Source of the DNA: Oscheius dolichura
Taxonomy: Eukaryota > Nematoda > Chromadorea > Rhabditida > Rhabditidae
NCBI GenBank assembly: GCA_932521035.1
Contig: OW051492.1
Span: forward strand, 9,672,001 to 9,736,000
Reading direction: 5' to 3'
Length of the DNA: 64,000 nucleotides
Shown: piece by piece, positions 24,571 through 36,343 of the stretch
Layout of the letters: each line of letters opens with the position of its first letter
Numbering within the stretch: the first letter of the stretch is position 1
Translations under genes and position numbers: made by a program
The notes under the pieces: generated by a model
The model's input: only the letters and a program-made list of their open reading frames with translations
Told to the model about the DNA's origin: nothing
The model's database searches: none

Positions 24571-24914
24571 GTTTGTGTCCGTATCTCGGGCATTTCTTGG
24601 TCTATTTCAAAACTTCAACCTGCATCTTGTAGAGCATGTCAAGACGATTCTAATGAGCCTGGTCATAGCTCAATCGGACAGAAAGAAAAATCGCTGGCCT
24701 ACCAAAAGTTGACTTGTTCATCACCTGGCGCATACATGGTCTCAGGAAGCGTTACGTAACGCTCCTGTATCAACGTTTGGTAGGCCAGCGATTTTTCTTT
24801 CGGTCCGTTTGAGCTATGACCAGGCTCATTAGAATCGTCTTGACGTGCTCTACAAGATGGTCCTTGAATTTTAAAAATTCACGGAAGAAATACCCGAGAT
24901 ACGGGCACAAACGC
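24571..24914. mobile_element. Inverted repeat with arms of about 140 bp
   Basis: The left arm (24571-24710: GTCCGTATCTCGGG, CATCTTGTAGAGCA, CAAGACGATTCTAATGAGCC, GCTGGCCTACCAAA) is repeated in reverse complement at 24914-24772. The 60-bp loop contains a GTTACGTAAC palindrome. The left arm and its left flank (CGCCCAATTTCGG) also resemble 44684-44850. Confidence 0.8.
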
Positions 24915-27098
24915 CCGCGGCATGTTGACGAATGCACGCGTGCATTCAGACACGTTCCCGTCAAGATCGACCGACTAATTTGAGTAAAGAATGGCGAAGG
25001 GCTACATTCTTGCAAAAAACGCGAAAAGTCATCAGGATACAAATTTCCACCTGTATTACCATCTAGACATGACATACATTGCGACCTCATTTAATACTCA
25101 GCCAGGTCCTTTCAATTAGAGAAAACCTTGGTCTATGTAATCTTCTGGTTCATTTCTTCACTGAAGCGAGAATAGTCGAAATAGTTCCGTCGGTTTTTAT
25201 TGGTTCAAAATTGGCTGCGTAGCTATAAAAAGATGTTTAATACTCAGTAAAACAGTCAAAATATCTGCAGATCCATCAGTCTCCTCACGTGGTCCAAACT
25301 CTGCCCTGCAAAACTGGTCAGCTGAATAGCAGACGACCATAGAGCGCGCTCAGGCGGTAAAACGAGGAAAGATCTTGTCTCGGCTGACCTTTGACTCTGT
25401 CTTCCCCTCGAGATTGAGGAATTCTCTTAATTTGGTACTTTTTAAAAAGGATAGAGAAGAGAAAACAATGTGTTCCCCGCACGGGAAGAAAAGAAGGAAC
25501 GTCCGGGGCTGGGGGAGAGCGAACGGGACTGACTGCCCCCACCCCAGTCAGCAGCCCCCCGTTCTGATTATTATCTAAAAGGTCGTCGTCGTCTTCCCGT
25601 TGTCTCTGTTCATTTTCCGTCGCTGTCAATTCCCGGGAAACTTGGACGAGTCTTCAAAATGGGTGAGTCTTTTAACTTCTCCTTACTAATCCCGACTTCC
25701 TCCTCCTGAGGGCTCTGAAGTAGCCTCCAAGGCCCCGACCTTGAAATCTACCTGACTGTCACAAAATGGGGATATCAAATGGCGGGATTCGATGAAAATG
25801 CCCCGTTCTTTCGTCTCTCCTTCTCTCTCGGTTGAGAAATGGCCAAATGGCTACTGTTAGCCTACTTTTCCTCTCCCATTCTTGATTCTTCAAGGCCTTC
25901 CTTCCTTTTTTTCCACTTTGATCTGTCTGTTCCCTGTATTTTGACTGGCCGCTTCCTACAATACCCCTTTCATTTGGCTCCTTTGTTTTTCTCCTGTTTA
26001 TCCGTTAAAATAGCGGAAAAGAACCATTTGAAGCCATTTTTTTCCATTTTTTGATTCCTGTCGAGTTCAAAAGGCGCCCTTCTCTTATAATGACCAAGGT
26101 GACCATATTTTTGACTCTTACACCTGTTGACAACAACTTTTAATAAAAACATTAACTTTGCGATGCCAAAGACGGTGCTCTTCCCGTACCAACTGCCTTT
26201 CTTGGACTTTGCCCCATCGAGAACCAAGGTTTCAGTCGGGAGACGCAGTTCCGGCCCTGGAAACCGGCAAAATGATAAAGCGTGATATAATTCCCTGGGG
26301 AAAAGTTTCGTTTCTATGAAATTCAGATTTTCTTGTAGGGGAAAGATTGGGCTTTCAAGGAAGACCAGAAATTCGAACCTCCTCTAGCATAACTCCAAGT
26401 GGTAGTGGTTTCCTCCCCTGTTAGCCTCCTAGTCTTGAAATCAGCGCTGTAGGAGACTCTGTGAGACGATTTTCACTCAAATTTTGATACCAGTTCGGCT
26501 GGACAAGTTTTTTATGCTGTCCGCCCCTGATATATCCCTGTAGAATAGAAAATAAGCTTCCAAATAGTATCAAAAGTTCAAACATTGCTTAGAATTCCAT
26601 GGAATAGTCATATACCGTCTGTTCCACCCGTTTTAGGATCGGAAACCTTGAGAAAAGACCCATTTTTCTAGAAATTACCATTTCTTGACTCTCGAGGCAG
26701 TTACGGGCATACTTCTGGAATCTTTTTGAAGCTTATTCGTTGCTCTACCAAAATCAAGCAAAAAATTACTTACAAAAAGAGGTATTTCTCATTTCCGGTC
26801 ACTTCCCCCCGGTTTGCAAACAGCCGTTCCTTCGCCCGGTCAAGGCCAGTTTTTCTTGTCTCAAACGCTAAAATTAGTATAAATGGCCTTCCAAAGGTCA
26901 GGCAGCCTCCGTTCTTCGCATTTTCTAGGAAGATATCCTATTCCCGTCGTATACTACGAGCCGTGGTTCGGCCATTTCCTTTCCTCTCTCTGGAAACGTC
27001 CCGTTCTTCTCCGACATCGAATTAGTCGCCTTTCCACGCTGCTTCCTGTGATAAGATAGGGAAAAGATCACTTTCATTTTCTTTTCTGTTCAACCCCC
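24915..27098. other. Gene-poor interval
   Basis: No exon chain was found. An acidic open stretch on the minus strand (25629-25318) begins at TTG, not ATG. A lone ATG followed at once by a donor (about 25658-25665, AAAATGGGTGAGTC) could be a first exon, but no second exon was identified. Confidence 0.35.
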
Positions 27099-27243
27099 AA
27101 ATTCCTCGCCCAAATAACGAGAAACGAGAAAAAAAGAACAAGACAGTGGCGAAGAAAAGCTTCATTTTTGGCTAGACAAATATAAGCTGTAGACCACGGA
27201 TGAATTTCATTTATCTTTTTTTAAATATTTTATCATCCGTCCG
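27099..27243 (-). repeat. Inverted duplicate of 23398-23530
   Basis: Reverse-complement match to the earlier segment. It lies directly downstream of the stop codon of the minus-strand coiled-coil gene (27258), so one of the two copies may derive from that gene's 3' flank. Confidence 0.8.
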
Positions 27244-27257
27244 TCGAATTGTCTTCT

Positions 27258-28579
27258 TTACTGGAAAAGCTGCGAAAACATCGTGTCCATCTTTTGAGCC
27301 AGACGGCTGTACTCGTCGATCCGGCTCGAGTGGTCGGATATTCCTTCGAGGGCCGCGTCCACCTGAAAATAGAACAAATTATTCAAGTTGTATGGTCATT
27401 TTAGCTATTTTTCTCGTCTTTTAAAGGTCTAATTTCTCAAAAGAGCCTAGCGATTGAACTGGAGGAGTGAAAAGCACAAAAAAGCACAAAGAGCGCGCCT
27501 TCTACCCCATTCCCTATGAATCTCGCCATATTTCTTCTCCGAATAGATGAAAAAATTCTGATCGAAAGAATCTAGACGATCATCTTGACATTAGATACAG
27601 TAAAAAGATACAGTAAAATACCAGTATAACCTGACTGCTTCTTCAAAACGAGCCTAGAGAGCAACTAGACGCCCTAACTCTAGTCTGGCCGCGTGGGATT
27701 TCGGGCACTTTTATCAATTACAGAGCCTTGGGTAGAGTGTTGCCTTATAGTAGAGACCTTTGGAAAGTGGCTCAGTTCATTATAGAAGCCGATGAGACTC
27801 TGCAACTGGCAATTTCCAGGCTCTAAAGGCGATCGGCCGCCTCTGGACGGGCCCTCCTCTCATATCCCGCGCTCTTTTGGTTCCGGGAACCATAATTTTA
27901 AACTCCAATAATTATGCCCGGCTTGGCATTTAGCCTATATGAGCCAGAAAACTGAAAAAATTCGGTAGCCGGGCTGACCGAAGCCAGTAAAACCCAATTT
28001 CATCGCCATTTTTGAATTTTCAATTTCCTCGAGCGGTTGAAATGTTGGGTACCGTATCTTCCAACGAACTCGTACAGTATCTCTGCGAATATGGGTCTCA
28101 AAGCGACCAAAGAGCTCTCAAAGTCCGCGCTTAACTTCTGGGCCTTTGAAATCGACAAGACGGTCTCAAGGTCAAAAGTGGCAAATTCAAGAAGATTTAA
28201 AAATTGCAACCTTGTGTATTTCATCATAGATACGATCCAGCCATGCTTCGAGACCTTTAATGACTTCGAGCTTTTCATCAAGAAAATCACAGCCATTGCG
28301 AAGAGCCATGAGGAGCATCTGCTCGTGGCGATGTCGCTCCTTGTCGAGGGAGTCGTCCTTGAGTCCCGGCGGGAGATCTTCCACCGGCAGCGGCAGGCAC
28401 ATATTCATACGGAGGCGATCTTCTTTGAAAAAGTCGACGAGATCCTCGCGAGCCACCGATTCGGTCTCGTCAATTTCCAGTGCCGTTTCCGTACTGCAGG
28501 AGACGCCGGGCGGCAGGCCGCCGGAAGCCGGATCACGGTGCAGATGATTGAGGGAGGTTGCCGGTTGCTGCTGTGCCAT
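27258..28579 (-). CDS. Coiled-coil protein, possible BLOC-1/BORC-type subunit
   Basis: Two exons (28579-28211 and 27362-27258) join in phase 0 across an 848-bp intron to give 157 residues. The start is ATG 28579 (MAQQQPATSLNHLH). The first 55 residues are polar. Then a Leu/Ile heptad-like region runs to the end: DKERHRHEQMLLMALRNGCD, then FLDEKLEVIKGLEAWLDRIY, and IDEYSRLAQKMDTMFSQLFQ. Size and organisation recall small helical subunits of lysosome-positioning complexes, but no diagnostic motif is visible, so that assignment is only a suggestion. The open frame continues upstream of the ATG without an obvious acceptor. Confidence 0.55.
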
Positions 28580-29068
28580 TTCCAGAAGAGGCGTCCGCTT
28601 CTTGGGCGAGAAGACGGCAAGAATGACTGGAAATAGATGGGAAGCTCGAGACGGACACTTCTTGACCGGAAAAGACTGCCTGGACAAGCGAAGTAGGGGG
28701 GTAATTCGACCAAAAAACGGTCGAAAGAAGCGAAAAAGAACGGATTCTAGAAAACTAGCTGAAAAGAGCTCAATTCTGCCGTCAAAGTTGGCATTCCGAA
28801 GCCAGAGAGCCACAGTAAGACAGCGTGGCGCCTTTCTCCATTTTGAGAAGGAGAAAACGGGAATTGTTGGAGAATGGAGGAGGGGCGATGGGATCGTGCT
28901 GGGAGACGAGAACAAACCGATCTTCTTTGAAGAGGAAAAGCGCGCTTTTTGCGCCCTTTTGGCCGAAAAAAAGAAGGGAGAGAGAAGATGAAGGAAGACA
29001 AGAAGAAGAAGAATAACAGAAAATACAGAGAAGTTTTATTACAGTTACTACAAAAAGAATCAGGGAAA

Positions 29069-29782
29069 TTATTCTTCTTTCTCGTCTGCGCCGTCGGTGT
29101 CGTCCTCGTCGTCTTCGGCAGGGAAGGTGATCGATGTTTTGATTCTGCCATAATTGTAGATCTCGACCTCACAACGAGGTCTCTGTGGAAACGGGGGAGG
29201 CGGCTCCATCAGTGCATAGTAGGCATTACCAGATGTACTTTTGGTGATCCTCGTCACATTGAAGCGGCGCAGCTCCTCCTCGAATTCAACTCGGGACGGA
29301 AAAACACAATTGCGTCGGATCCAAACCAGCCAAGTAGAAGTTTTCGGTCTTGTTGGGTGAGGCCTCTTCTTTGGATTCTGATCCAATCCCAGCTTCCATC
29401 ATCTTCGCGGCTTCTTTCTCAATGGCCGTATCCGTTTCTTTCTCGCCGGGCCAGTCGTCGTCCCCACTTCGATTCGTTTCGTTGGGGTCACATCCAACGC
29501 CCACTGCCGTATTCATCTCCTCTCCCTTCACCTAAATATTGCTTTTTATACAAAATAACCAACAAAAGTAGTCTCACCTCGCCGCCGAAACTGCTGCTGC
29601 TCCGCGCCAGCCCTTCCATCCTCTTCTCCAGAGAGTCCCTTCTCGAGGGCGGAGTCCAGCTTCGTCGCGAGTCCCTCCTCCATCGTAATCATTTGACTTT
29701 TCATTTGATCCAGTCGGTGGCCGAGTCGCTCCTCCATCTCGACAAGTCGCCGCAGCACCAGATCCACCACCTCTTCGGCCAT
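29069..29782 (-). CDS. Acidic protein with N-terminal coiled coil, unknown
   Basis: Three likely exons are 29782-29578, about 29531-29327 and 29289-29069. Exon 1 starts at ATG 29782 (MAEEVVDLVLRRLVEMEERL) with heptad-like Leu/Met spacing and an acidic end. Exon 2 is very acidic (ETNRSGDDDWPGEKETDTA). Exon 3 has a more folded look (VEFEEELRRFNVTRITKSTS, then YYALMEPPPPFPQRPRCEVE) and an acidic tail. Junctions are imperfect: exon 1 ends in phase 1 at the best donor while exon 2 reads best from phase 0, and intron 2 would be 37 bp. The true acceptor may be a few bases further in (GGGAG before AGGAGATG). It may share regulation with the coiled-coil gene 490 bp downstream on the same strand. Confidence 0.5.
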
Positions 29783-32284
29783 TCGGATAGATAGAATGTC
29801 CCTGTGGGGATTTAGCAATCTCTTATAAAAACAAGCTGTAGACCGGTGGTGTTAGGACTGAAAATTAATCCCTTTATAGTCAAGGACCGTAAGAAATCAG
29901 CTATCCGGACAACTGAAATGAGCAGAAGACAAAAAAACAAATCTCAAGCTCCCGGTAAAATTTTCCATTTTGATGAGGCAGACGCCACAGTAAGACAATA
30001 AGCTGCCGTTTCCTAGTTCCTGAAGCTTCCATCCAAATTCTCTGTCTAGAATCTATCTGCTCTTTTAAATACGATATTTTTCTCCCTAAAAGTACCCATA
30101 GAATAAGTAATAATTAGTCCAGTTTGTTATTTTACATACAGAATCCATCTGAAATGGCGCGCGCCTCCATGAGACAGCGACATCTGCCGTCGCGTGTCGT
30201 CTCAGTGTCATTTATAGGGTCATTTTACCCTCTTTCCTATTCTACTCCGTCTCGAGAGCTCAAAAAGACAACCCCCGGGTCAAAAAGTTTCTTTATTCGT
30301 CACAAACAGGGCCTCTTCCCTCTCCAGTCCGCTATTCTCCACCTGCTGGTGATAAAACCCCGAGAAATTCCACAACTTCCACTACAACGCTTTTCTCTCG
30401 TTTTCGGCGATTAGTTTGATGATTCACTACGTCTACCACATGAACCGACATGTTAGAAAAGGTCAACGTTCTTTGGACAGTCGAAATTGGTCCACCAATC
30501 ACCAATTTAAATATTTACTGTACTTAAAGTTCTCGTTACCTTTGGGAGGCGGAGAGGACGGCTGCTGATAGGCTATTTTGATGTCCTCCCTGTTTATGGT
30601 GCAGCGATTTTCCACTTTCAGTTCATTTTGTATTCAATCATTAGGGAAATCTCCTCGGTTTTGATTTCCTACTACCTTTTTGTACTACTACGGTGCTAAA
30701 ATCTTCCGGAATATGGGTTTAATCCTAAGTTAGGAAGTTACTGTGGCCCCTAAGCCGCTTCAAAGAACTTCTGGCTGTTTCACTTTATCCTCAGTTAAAT
30801 AAGGTACTGTAGCGTCCTGGCACTCTCTAATCAACGACCAGGTGAGACCATTCTCAGTTGAAAACGAAGAAAGAGAGCCAGAAGTAGAACCTGATTTTAG
30901 ACGCCCTCGATCCGTCTTCTCGGGGGGTTGACCCCAACTTTCTTTCTCCTAAAATAATAAACATGACGTCTCACGGGGCCGAATGAACGCGGTCTTCACG
31001 CTCTTGGGATCAGCTGAGAAGTCAGCTGGGGCGTTCGTGGCCATTTCTGTGGTCTGTAGACCGAGAAAACGGGCTTGAAAATGGCCAAGACCTTTGTCAT
31101 CACGGAAAACACGCCATTACCTTTTTGGCTGTCTAGCTGTGGCGCCTGTGGCACCTAAATTTCCTAGAGAATGGGAAAATGAAGACCAGAATCGGACAAA
31201 AGGGCAATTCCCAGGTTCCTGGACAGAATGTGGGGACGAAAGGTTCAGCTGTGGCTCGTTGTCTTACTGTGGCTGTAAATCCCCGATTTTTGCTGTCAAA
31301 AGAGAAGAAAACAGGAAAATCCCGTCAGAAAAGGGCAATTATTCCCGTTTTCTGGGTTCATTGGACATTTTCAAAGCAGGAACTGTTCAGTTCTTCCTTG
31401 CTGTCTAACTGTGGCAGCTGTGGCACCCAATATTCACAGAAAATCAATAAATACACAAACAAGGGTCCACTTTTAGCCAGGGTTCTTCCACTACCCTTTC
31501 ATCCTGCCCAATTCTTTGGAATATGACGCTCGGTTCCATTTTTTTCATCACAATTAGGGGAAAATTGGCACTGGGAGCTCCTGACTGACCCAGCTGTCTA
31601 ACTGTGGCTTTCTTATGAACTTTCGCTTGTTTTCTCCCTATAAATCTTCCCCTCAAGACCTTTCTCAGCATTAAAAAGCCATCCAAATCAGTATCAATCC
31701 CCGTTGCCATTTCTGTCCCATAGTTCTGTTCAGCCCGGTTTCCCCCCAGTCTCTCTCTCTCTATAAATAACCTCCGACTTCTGCCGACCATAAAACCGTT
31801 TGTTCCTGGTTCCCCTGTCCACTCTCCCTTCCTCCTCTCCCGTACAAAGAGTAGCCAATTCTCAGATCGCCTCTCTCACTTTTGGCCAGTTTATTTGTTT
31901 GTGTTTGCCACTGTCCACAGGCGGCCACAAACACCTCGGAGATTGCCGCCACCCACCCGCCGCCTGGCGGCGTCTAGATGCCCGTATCATAGTAAAACAA
32001 CAAATTTATATCCGTTTTCTTTGGCACATTTCTCCGGGTCTTATCCAGATCTCATATCCGCTGTTTTTCCCGCCTTTTCCCCTACAAATATACCATTTTC
32101 CCGCTTCTCGGCTTCGGCGCTCATTCCTTCCACCGGCGAGCCCTTTTCCTTGAATTGTGGCTTCTTCTAACCACAGTTAGACAGCGGCGATCACTTTTGA
32201 CAACCCAAATCTTTGAAATAGAGCGTAAAAACATATTTAGTAGCAATTTTAAGCCAAAAATGAGCTAAAAACCAGGTTCAGTCC

Positions 32285-32418
32285 TCGATAGTCCGATCGC
32301 CTGTACCCGTAAAGTCTCGGCAAGACAAAGACATAAAGGCATCACAGTTTTGTAACAGTTTTGAATAAAGATGATCTGCCTGCAGAGACTTTACGGGTGC
32401 AGGGGATCGGACTATCGA
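32285..32418. mobile_element. MITE family A, copy 1
   Basis: Terminal inverted repeats TCGATAGTCCGATCGCCTG and CAGGGGATCGGACTATCGA surround ACCCGTAAAGTCTCGG / AGACTTTACGGGT subterminal words and a core with AGTTTTGAATAAAGATGATC. The same element occurs at 40358-40490 (core inverted) and 60405-60535. Confidence 0.8.
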
Positions 32419-32964
32419 AACCACAGTTAGACAGCCAAAGTCTCCGTTTCTCGATTTCTGCCCTCCCTATGATCATAAACCTGCGGAAATGTTCTCTGTA
32501 ATACCTCTAGCTGATACTTTTGTATCCCTCGTACAAATAAACCATCCTCCCCCTCTCCCGACCCCCAGCAATCCTCGCCCCCTCGGGTGCGCCTCCCTCC
32601 CCTGGCCGTGGGAGAGTGCAGCCACTTTCAACTGCCCCCTCGTCTCCTTTTTCTCTCCTTCTTGGTATAGACTCTCATATAATTCTATCCTCTCTCCTGC
32701 AAGATTTCTGTCGTTTTATTGGTTCCAATATTATTATGCGCCCGGTGGACGACAACAGTTGTTCGTCTCTTTTCTTCCCTGCCATTCTATTCTATTCGCC
32801 GCGGTTCCTCTCTCTCTCTCTCGAATACGGCCGGCGGCCATTGTGAATCGCCGCCGTAGGCGCTTTTTCTGTTCACAGAAGCTGGGAGGTGTTAGTCATT
32901 TTTCCTGTTTTCCGGGCGAAATTTTCCATTATAAGGAGTTTTTTATCTCGTTTTGTAAGTCTTG

Positions 32965-33215
32965 TAAACGTTTGGCTGTTGAGGCTGTGGTGCCTAGCTG
33001 TGGCTCTTGACCGTGGCTTACACAACTGGCTTGTGGTTGTTATTTTTAACTGTGGCTGTTTCCTGTGGCTCCGGCTGTGGCTCGTAACTGTGGCCTCAAA
33101 AACTGTGGCTTTTGGAAGTGGCTCAGGAATTGTGGCTTTTCAAGCTGTGGTGCCTAGTTGTGGCTCGGGAAACTGCGGCCTCTGGAGCTGTGGCGCTTGG
33201 CTGTGGCTCTTGGTT
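32965..33215 (+). repeat. Degenerate array of a CTGTGGCT word
   Basis: About fifteen copies of [A/G]NCTGTGGCNN at irregular 12-24 bp spacing, including TGCCTAGCTGTGGCTC and TGCCTAGTTGTGGCTC. A shorter stretch recurs at 35515-35575. Confidence 0.75.
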
Positions 33216-33217
33216 AC

Positions 33218-33355
33218 TGGCCGCCCTTTCTCTGACCCGGAATGGTTAGATCCCTCGGCCAGATAATTAGCCTACGGTACCCATTTCCCGTTTTCTCTCC
33301 AAAACACAAATACGGAAATGTCTACCCTTCTTCTAGTCCTTCTACAGTCTTTAAA
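33218..33355 (+). repeat. Direct duplication shared with 35573-35708
   Basis: The two segments share CCCTTTC.CTGACCCGGA.TGG, CATTTCCCGTTTTCTCTCC, ATACGGAAATGTCTACCC and TTCTACAG with few differences. Each copy sits directly after TGTGGCT repeats, so array and flank were copied together. Confidence 0.8.
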
Positions 33356-33502
33356 TTTCAAGAATTTTATCTAAACATGCCATCATCTTTGTTTTGTTTT
33401 TCCCATCCTGATTTTATTATTGCCCTTGTTACAGTAATCCCCAAAAGGAGGGGAAAAAGTAGAGATGGCAACATCAACACCGCCCAGTTGATTTTCGTGC
33501 AC

Positions 33503-33595
33503 CCGCACCCGTAGAATCTCGGCAGCTGGCGGGTTCTTGTAGTTCAACAAGGGGCGCGCCAGCTGCCGAGATTTTACGGGTGCGGGGACACCGTT
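33503..33595. mobile_element. Short palindromic relative of MITE family A
   Basis: CACCCGTAGAATCTCGGCAGC is answered by GCTGCCGAGATTTTACGGGTG across a 40-bp loop; only the inner half of the family A terminus is present. Similar short forms occur at 44049-44145 and 50006-50090. Confidence 0.65.
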
Positions 33596-33954
33596 TCCTG
33601 CCAGAGGACGGCATTCTTCAGGAGTTTTTTGGCCCATTTTGGGGAAGGTCTCAACGTGTGACACTGGATCATTACTCTTCTTTCTCTTTTTTATCACCAG
33701 GTCAACTGACTATTTTCTCTGTTTTCGACTCTCCGAATTCTGGGAATAGGCCTGGTTTCTGACCACTGACGGCGGGAAAATAGTTCCCTATCCACACCCA
33801 TGTGGCGGGCGTCTTCACATATTTTCTTCGGGGAAGAGATGATCTGTGATTTTTTTCGCCACACTGTCTTTTTTTCTGGGTGATATCATTGAAACTACGG
33901 GGGGTGAAAGAACCGTTTTCCCGTTTTGTGGATCCCCAAAAGTCGTGATTCGTA

Positions 33955-34090
33955 AGTCGGCTGTCTAACTGTGGCTTTCGACTTCCTGTTTAAATACCAC
34001 AGTTCACACAGCAGCTGTCTAACTGTGGCCTCCCCCCTTTGGCTCTCATTCCAGAATTTGAAGCGCCCGCCGCCACAGCGCTGTCTAATT
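33955..34090. repeat. Cluster of CTGTCTAACTGTGGC words
   Basis: Three copies in about 130 bp (GCTGTCTAACTGTGGCTTTC, GCTGTCTAACTGTGGCC, GCTGTCTAATTGTGACG) plus one inverted partial (ACCACAGTTCACACAGC). Confidence 0.75.
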
Positions 34091-34681
34091 GTGACGGTGG
34101 TAGTCTAAAAATGATTCCAACCTTATTTTAACTACGTAGCCATTGAACATTCAGTCAAATCTATGAAACCCCACAAAAAACAGCTGAATTACGCCGAAAA
34201 CTAGCCTCCCCCGTCCAGTTTTTTGCCCTTTTCCCTCGCCGTTGACCGTCACTTGACGCCACCGGGAGAGGCTAATTTTCCAGTTTTTCCTCCTAGTACC
34301 CCATAAACTAACAAGCTAAAAATTCTCTCCTCCCGCTTCTGTGTGTTCGCCGGCAGCGTGTGGCTTATGAACCGGTCTGTCTCTGGGGGGCTGTCTCCCC
34401 TGGAAAGGTTGTCGGTCACACACCTCTCTCTCTCTAAGCGAATCATATTCATGTTTACATCAGGCCGGGTGATGGTGGTGATGACGATCTTGCCTAGGCA
34501 GATATCACTTTCCCTTTTCTTCTTCAGTTAATCAGGGTCTTGTTGCCCCTGGCAGGGTGGGGGATAACTGGATCTGTTTATTCTGCTTTACACTTATCAG
34601 CAGATAGCTGAAACATCCTTTCTTGCTGATGAGAATCCTTCCCTACAGTAATTTGTCCAAAACCCCTGTCTCATAAATGGC

Positions 34682-34790
34682 TTCATGGCGCGGTAGGTTA
34701 GCGCCGCGCCTGGAAGCTGGTGCTCGAGGGTTCGGGTCCACTCGTGGTCGCTTCCCTTTTGCTTTTCTTTGTATCCTCTACAGTAACCCT
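34682..34790 (+). mobile_element. tRNA-derived SINE-like unit
   Basis: ATGGCGCGGTAGGTTAGCGC resembles an A-box/D-arm (GGCGC pairs with GCGCC). CGAGGGTTCGGGTCC resembles the B-box, and the unit ends in a CTTCCCTTTTGCTTTTC tail like those at 14640 and 16003. Confidence 0.6.
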
Positions 34791-35572
34791 AGAAGGACTC
34801 AAATGAGGTTTATCTGACCATATCAGCCAGAAAAAAGCAATTTCCCTCATCTGTCCTGTCCTTGACCCGCTCTTCCCCTTTCTTCAAATGGTTAACGTCT
34901 TTTTAGTGGGGTCATCGGGGCGAAATCTCGTGTATTTTCCACCAAAAATAGTCCCCCCAGATTCTTTCCACAGTTCGATGTTCTTCTTCTTCGACATTCT
35001 TTCGCTATCATTAGCCGGCCGTCATGGCGTGGTGAGCGTCCGTCCCCGGTCAAGTTCATCTTGCGGACGACGAACCCCTCTCGCCGTTTTCGAACCACTA
35101 ATTTTTCAATTAGAGCGTGGCTTATCAAATTTCCGTGGCGGCTACTCGGACGAGACAGTTTGGCGCGACAGTCGGCAGCCCGCGAAACCCATTTCTCTCA
35201 AAAACCAGCGATTTTTGAGTTTTGATGGTGCTTTTCACTGACATTCGGGTCTTATTCCTTGTCGAACCACATCTTTTTTCTTAATTTCTGTAGTCCCTCC
35301 TAGGAAAATGGACTGTAGGCCTTCTTTTGATGGGCCGTAACATTCGAATCCACCGTAGTCGGGTTGGACCATTGTCCCGCTCTTCGGGACCTTTGCAGGG
35401 ATCTACAGTCAAATTTCTCCATCCGGCCTCCTTTTTCCTAATTTTTCAACCAGGATACGGTTATCCTGACTAAATTTCACTCAAGAAAGGTCCTGAGAGA
35501 CCTAGCTCAGGAGTTGTGGCGCTTGGCTGCGGCTTTGGACTGTGGCTGTTACCTGTGGCTCTCGGCTCCTGG

Positions 35573-35708
35573 CTGCAGTTCCCTTTCCCTGACCCGGAGT
35601 GGTTAGATTCCTCGGCCCGATAACTGGACTACGATACCCATTTCCCGTTTTCTCTCCAAAACAAAAATACGGAAATGTCTACCCTTCTTCTACTATTTCT
35701 ACAGCCTT
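35573..35708 (+). repeat. Second copy of the 33218-33355 duplication
   Basis: See the first copy: shared CATTTCCCGTTTTCTCTCC and ATACGGAAATGTCTACCC blocks. It lies within 800 bp of the transporter start. Confidence 0.8.
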
Positions 35709-36343
35709 TCAGCCCCGAGCCGATTTTCATCTTCTGTCTCATTTTTCCTCTGTTCCTTCAAAGGAAACAGTTTTTTTGGCCGAAAATCAAGCCCAACGCG
35801 CTCAGAAGCTCGTTTAGCCTGTTCTAGTACCTTTTGGGCCGATTTCACTGATTTTTTCGGTCCACAAGGTGGTTGGTAACGGCGAAAGACGGAGATGTCG
35901 GGTTCCTGGTTCCACTGGTGACATTTGATACACAATCGGACAAAAAAAAGTAAAAAAAGTGCATCAAAGTACTCCCGGAACCGCAACAAATCATCCAATT
36001 TCAGTCAGTCGAGAGACCCTGCTAATGTCGAACGACGCCGGTTGTTCTTTCGCCTCTTGTCAATTTACCCGTCACGGCTATTTTACCCCTGTCCTCTACT
36101 TTTTCTCTCTGGGTCTCTTGCAGCCAAGACACACATCCAACCTTCAGAAATTGCAATTACTTTTTTGACTGTCTGACCTTATTTCCAGTGGAAAGTAGCC
36201 GAAAAATTGGCTTCTTTCCGACCCTAATCCTTTAATTTTTTCCCAGTTTTTCCAAAAAATAGAGTAATCTTCCAGAAGAGGAAGCAGAAAAGAAGCCTTT
36301 TCTCCATCAATACCGTCAAAAAAATTCAAGAAAACGGGCAGAA

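Larger units (their letters stand above)
29783..36343. other. 6.5-kb gene-poor interval rich in short repeats
   Basis: No exon chain with recognisable protein was found. An open stretch at 35998-35699 (minus; RASERVGLDFRPKKLF) is the best leftover candidate but starts at TTG. The interval holds many CTGTCTAACTGTGGC words, a TGTGGCT array, a direct duplication, one inverted-repeat element, one SINE-like unit, and CT-rich stretches that make long spurious ORFs. Confidence 0.5.

Noticed and set aside
25318-25629. 103-codon minus-strand ORF starting with an acidic segment
   Set aside because: The nominal start is TTG, the ATG nearby is in another frame, and no following exon was found.
28949-29794. 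281-codon plus-strand ORF
   Set aside because: It overlaps the minus-strand acidic gene and is low-complexity Ser/Leu/Arg reading of the opposite strand of Asp/Glu-rich exons.
32489-33010. 173-codon plus-strand ORF
   Set aside because: Pyrimidine-rich sequence running into the TGTGGCT array, with no domain and no splice partners.
32965-33215. CRISPR-like regular repeats
   Set aside because: Units are short, degenerate and irregularly spaced, and the genome is clearly eukaryotic.
34685-34760. Possible functional tRNA gene
   Set aside because: The D-arm-like stem is good, but anticodon and acceptor stems are irregular and a SINE-type TTTTGC tail follows.
35699-35998. 99-codon minus-strand ORF (RASERVGLDFRPKKLF)
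   Set aside because: It begins at TTG, its 3' end runs into a duplicated segment, and no upstream exon was found.
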